From an uncultured Flammeovirgaceae bacterium (lineage in GTDB: Bacteria; Bacteroidota; Bacteroidia; Cytophagales; Cyclobacteriaceae), in assembly GCA_946480685.1 (NCBI GenBank), contig CAMLLI010000231.1, forward strand, positions 1-6,847: a stretch of DNA of 6,847 nt, in the 5' to 3' direction. How positions within the stretch are numbered: position 1 is the first letter of the stretch; each line of letters opens with the position of its first letter. The translations under genes and the position numbers were made by a program. Shown here one piece after another: positions 5,533 to 6,847 of the stretch. A model generated the notes under the pieces. The model worked only from the letters and a program-made list of their open reading frames with translations. It made no database searches and was not told the DNA's origin.

Positions 5533-6516
5533 ATGTTAATGCCCCCTCGTTATTCACAACCCCCTGCCACCCGCTTACACACTATACTGATCGTTTTAAC
5601 ACTAAGCCTGCTGGGTGCAATCCATGCTCCGGCACAACACGTAGCGATCGATGACGACATCGAAAAGAAGACCTTTACTTTTGCTACACGTGATTCCTCC
5701 ACGTTGCAGCTGGATGTATACCGCTATAGCGGAACACCGGCAAACAGTCCTTGTATCATATTTGTGTTTGGTGGCGGCTTTGTGCGTGGCAGTCGTGATG
5801 CACGGATCTACAATCGTTACTTCAATACACTGGTTAAAAATAAGTATATAGTTATCTCTATTTCATATCGGCTTGGTATGCAGGGAGCAAAACGCATTAC
5901 ACCTTTTCGCGTAAAACCGCTGCGCACAGCTATTGCAATGGCTGTTGAAGATCTCTACGATGCTACCAACTGGACGTTGAAGAATGCGCATACCCTGGGC
6001 GTTGATCCCGCCAAAATTATTCTCTCGGGTTCCAGTGCCGGTGCCATTACCATATTGCAGGCTGACTATGAAAAATGTAACCATCACGACATTGCGAAAG
6101 TGCTCCCGGAGAATTTCCGCTATGCAGGCGTTATTGCTTTTGCAGGTGGTATACTGAGCTACAACGGTGCCCTAAAATACAGGCATGATGCCCCTGCTCC
6201 TACGATGCTCTTTCACGGTACCAAAGACAACCTGGTGATCTATAAAAAGATCAGGTTCCTGCATAAAGGGTTCTACGGATCAAGTCACATTGCAAAAATC
6301 TTCAAGAAGAAAAAATATCCATACTATATCTATCGTGAATTGGGTATGGGACATGAGTCCTCCTACACACCAATGAACAACAAGCAGCAGGAGATACTCT
6401 GGTTTATTGAACAATATATACTCAATAAGAAGCCTTACCTGATGGATATATCATTTGATGATTTGCAGAAAGTTCGCACGATGCATATTACGCGTGATGC
6501 GCTTTATGAGCGATAG
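5533..6516 (+). CDS. Secreted alpha/beta-hydrolase, carboxylesterase-like
   Basis: From the ATG at 5533 the protein has 327 residues. Residues 1-35 are a signal peptide (RLHTILIVLTLSLLGAIHAPAQ). The mature part is an alpha/beta-hydrolase fold. FGGGF (79-83) supplies the oxyanion hole in place of the common HGGG. GSSAG (166-170) carries the nucleophile Ser168. HGTKDN (228-233) gives Asp232 and GMGHES (271-276) gives His274, so the triad is complete. SYRLG (111-115) and the VDPAKIILSGSSAG block match esterase/lipase families of the hormone-sensitive-lipase or carboxylesterase type. The substrate cannot be read from the sequence; a short-chain ester, or acetyl groups on a polysaccharide, is plausible. 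A longer frame back to 5419 exists but would place non-signal residues ahead of the signal peptide and run into the divergent gene. An ATG at 5539 is a close alternative. The gene is followed within 155 bp by a patatin-like gene on the same strand. Confidence 0.93.
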   Translation: MLMPPRYSQPPATRLHTILIVLTLSLLGAIHAPAQHVAIDDDIEKKTFTFATRDSSTLQLDVYRYSGTPANSPCIIFVFGGGFVRGSRDARIYNRYFNTLVKNKYIVISISYRLGMQGAKRITPFRVKPLRTAIAMAVEDLYDATNWTLKNAHTLGVDPAKIILSGSSAGAITILQADYEKCNHHDIAKVLPENFRYAGVIAFAGGILSYNGALKYRHDAPAPTMLFHGTKDNLVIYKKIRFLHKGFYGSSHIAKIFKKKKYPYYIYRELGMGHESSYTPMNNKQQEILWFIEQYILNKKPYLMDISFDDLQKVRTMHITRDALYER

Positions 6517-6518
6517 TC

Positions 6519-6553
6519 GTTATCTGTTATAAGTTATCCGTTAATAGTAATAC
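6519..6553 (-). repeat. Heptamer array C (5 units) just after the hydrolase stop
   Basis: Five consecutive units can be read: GTTATCT, GTTATAA, GTTATCC, GTTAATA and GTAATAC. The array begins 3 bp after the TAG stop of the hydrolase. On the minus strand the first four give AGATAAC, TTATAAC, GGATAAC and TATTAAC, the same family as arrays A, B and D. It is the left arm of the inverted pair with array D. Confidence 0.7.
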
Positions 6554-6575
6554 AACGGGATAAAAAAGTCAATTG

Positions 6576-6612
6576 CACAAAGGACAAGAAGGAGACACTG
6601 AGATACACAAAG
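6576..6612. repeat. Degenerate CACAAAG/ACACTGAG repeat inside the inverted-repeat unit
   Basis: CACAAAG occurs exactly at 6576-6582 and 6606-6612. A related ACACTGAG lies at 6595-6602, ten bases before ACACAAAG at 6605-6612. On the minus strand the segment reads CTTTGTGTATCTCAGTGTCTCC and onward. From memory, intergenic repeats of CTTTGTG/CTCTGTG type are common in Bacteroidota genomes, and this looks like a decayed example. Confidence 0.35.
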
Positions 6613-6632
6613 TATATATCCAGACATTTCAC

Positions 6633-6667
6633 AGATAAGGATTAACGGATAACGAATAACGGATAAC
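6633..6667 (+). repeat. Heptamer array D (5 units) directly upstream of the patatin gene
   Basis: The units are AGATAAG, GATTAAC, GGATAAC, GAATAAC and GGATAAC, with no gaps. This is the best-conserved array of the four: the last four units all end in TAAC. It stops 3 bp before the patatin ATG, so it occupies the space where a ribosome-binding site would be. Initiation there must be leaderless-like, AT-driven, or use the array itself. Confidence 0.75.
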
Positions 6668-6670
6668 AAC

Positions 6671-6847
6671 ATGAACGCAGACCAAATGTGGCGGGTATTG
6701 ACAATGGTTTTAATCGCGGGCGTCACAACGATACAAGCGCAGCCTAAAAACCTGGTGTTTGAAGGCGCGGGTATACGGGGTGTGGCGTATGTGGGCGCGA
6801 TCCGGGAACTCGAAAAGCAAAATATACTTGCTGACATCGAACGTGTG
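6671..6847 (+). CDS. Patatin-like phospholipase, N-terminal fragment (runs off right edge)
   Basis: An ATG at 6671 opens a frame of 59 residues to the window edge. Residues 1-24 form a signal peptide (WRVLTMVLIAGV core, cut near IQAQ). Immediately after comes NLVFEGAGIRGVAYVGAI (27-44). This is the start of a patatin domain: a hydrophobic strand, then the glycine-rich oxyanion loop GAGIRG (32-37, usually GGGxRG), then the A-Y-x-G-A helix. The window ends at IERV, where the family usually continues into the GxSxG nucleophile, so catalytic Ser and Asp cannot be checked. Patatin proteins are acyl hydrolases acting on phospholipids and other lipids with a Ser-Asp dyad. Bacteroidota often carry exported forms, some joined to an outer-membrane beta-barrel, but that part is not visible. 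The gene lies downstream of another secreted hydrolase on the same strand. No Shine-Dalgarno site is present because array D abuts the start. Confidence 0.88.
   Translation, partial: MNADQMWRVLTMVLIAGVTTIQAQPKNLVFEGAGIRGVAYVGAIRELEKQNILADIERV

Larger units (their letters stand above)
6519..6667. repeat. 149-bp inverted-repeat unit formed by arrays C and D (possible MITE-like element)
   Basis: Bases 6519-6545 and the reverse complement of 6641-6667 agree at 24 of 27 positions, including a perfect 13-bp core, GTTATCCGTTAAT against ATTAACGGATAAC. The arms enclose about 95 bp with no gene. The unit fills almost the whole gap between the hydrolase and patatin genes. No target-site duplication is obvious at the ends and no transposase is in the window. 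It may be a non-autonomous mobile element, or simply two heptamer arrays that happen to face each other. As RNA it could fold into a long-armed hairpin between the two genes. Confidence 0.45.

Noticed and set aside
6519..6667. CRISPR array
   Set aside because: The units are 7 bp with no spacers between them and are degenerate; no cas gene is present.
6541..6837. 98-residue minus-strand open frame
   Set aside because: It is antisense to the patatin signal peptide and oxyanion loop and includes the heptamer array; the patatin motif on the plus strand is far stronger.

Overview
The window looks like chromosomal DNA from a Bacteroidota bacterium, most likely the Chitinophagaceae or a near relative. 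The clues are a sensor beginning with two-component-regulator propeller repeats, an ECF sigma factor followed directly by a small membrane protein starting MELEELKSIW, weak or absent Shine-Dalgarno sites at most starts, and promoter-like TAnnTTTG variants. The family placement is inference from protein style; no rRNA or tRNA is present to fix it.

Layout, left to right. (1) 1-861, minus strand: N-terminal 287 residues of a propeller-type sensor/regulator that runs off the left edge. (2) 862-1202: a 341-bp divergent intergenic region with helically spaced TCCGT repeats and a TAGCAC/GTGCTA inverted repeat. (3) 1203-2081, plus: a membrane-anchored di-haem cytochrome c. (4) 2082-2333: non-coding, with a heptamer array and weak hairpins. 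(5) 2334-2942, minus: an exported protein of unknown function. (6) 3080-5080, plus: a tight three-gene operon made of an ECF sigma factor, a four-helix membrane protein (candidate sigma-factor partner) and a secreted TraB/GumN-family protein. The second gene follows the first after 2 nt, and the third overlaps the second by 17 nt. (7) 5096-5437, minus: a small uncharacterised protein, convergent with the operon. (8) 5533-6516, plus: a secreted alpha/beta-hydrolase (esterase-like) with a complete catalytic triad. (9) 6671-6847, plus: the first 59 residues of a secreted patatin-like phospholipase, cut by the right edge.

The strongest signal outside the genes is a family of degenerate 7-bp tandem repeats, consensus near GGATAAC (GTTATCC on the other strand). 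Four arrays occur, all at gene borders: 2077-2104, 2973-3000, 6519-6553 and 6633-6667. The last two face each other and form inverted arms matching at 24 of 27 positions around a ~95-bp spacer that carries a second degenerate repeat. The first two also face each other, around the unknown gene at 2334-2942. This could be a heptamer-based repeat family or a small MITE-like element.

Functionally the window combines signal perception (propeller sensor), electron transfer (cytochrome), a probable envelope-stress sigma operon, and two exported lipid/ester hydrolases. I see no phage, CRISPR, transposase or defence-system genes.
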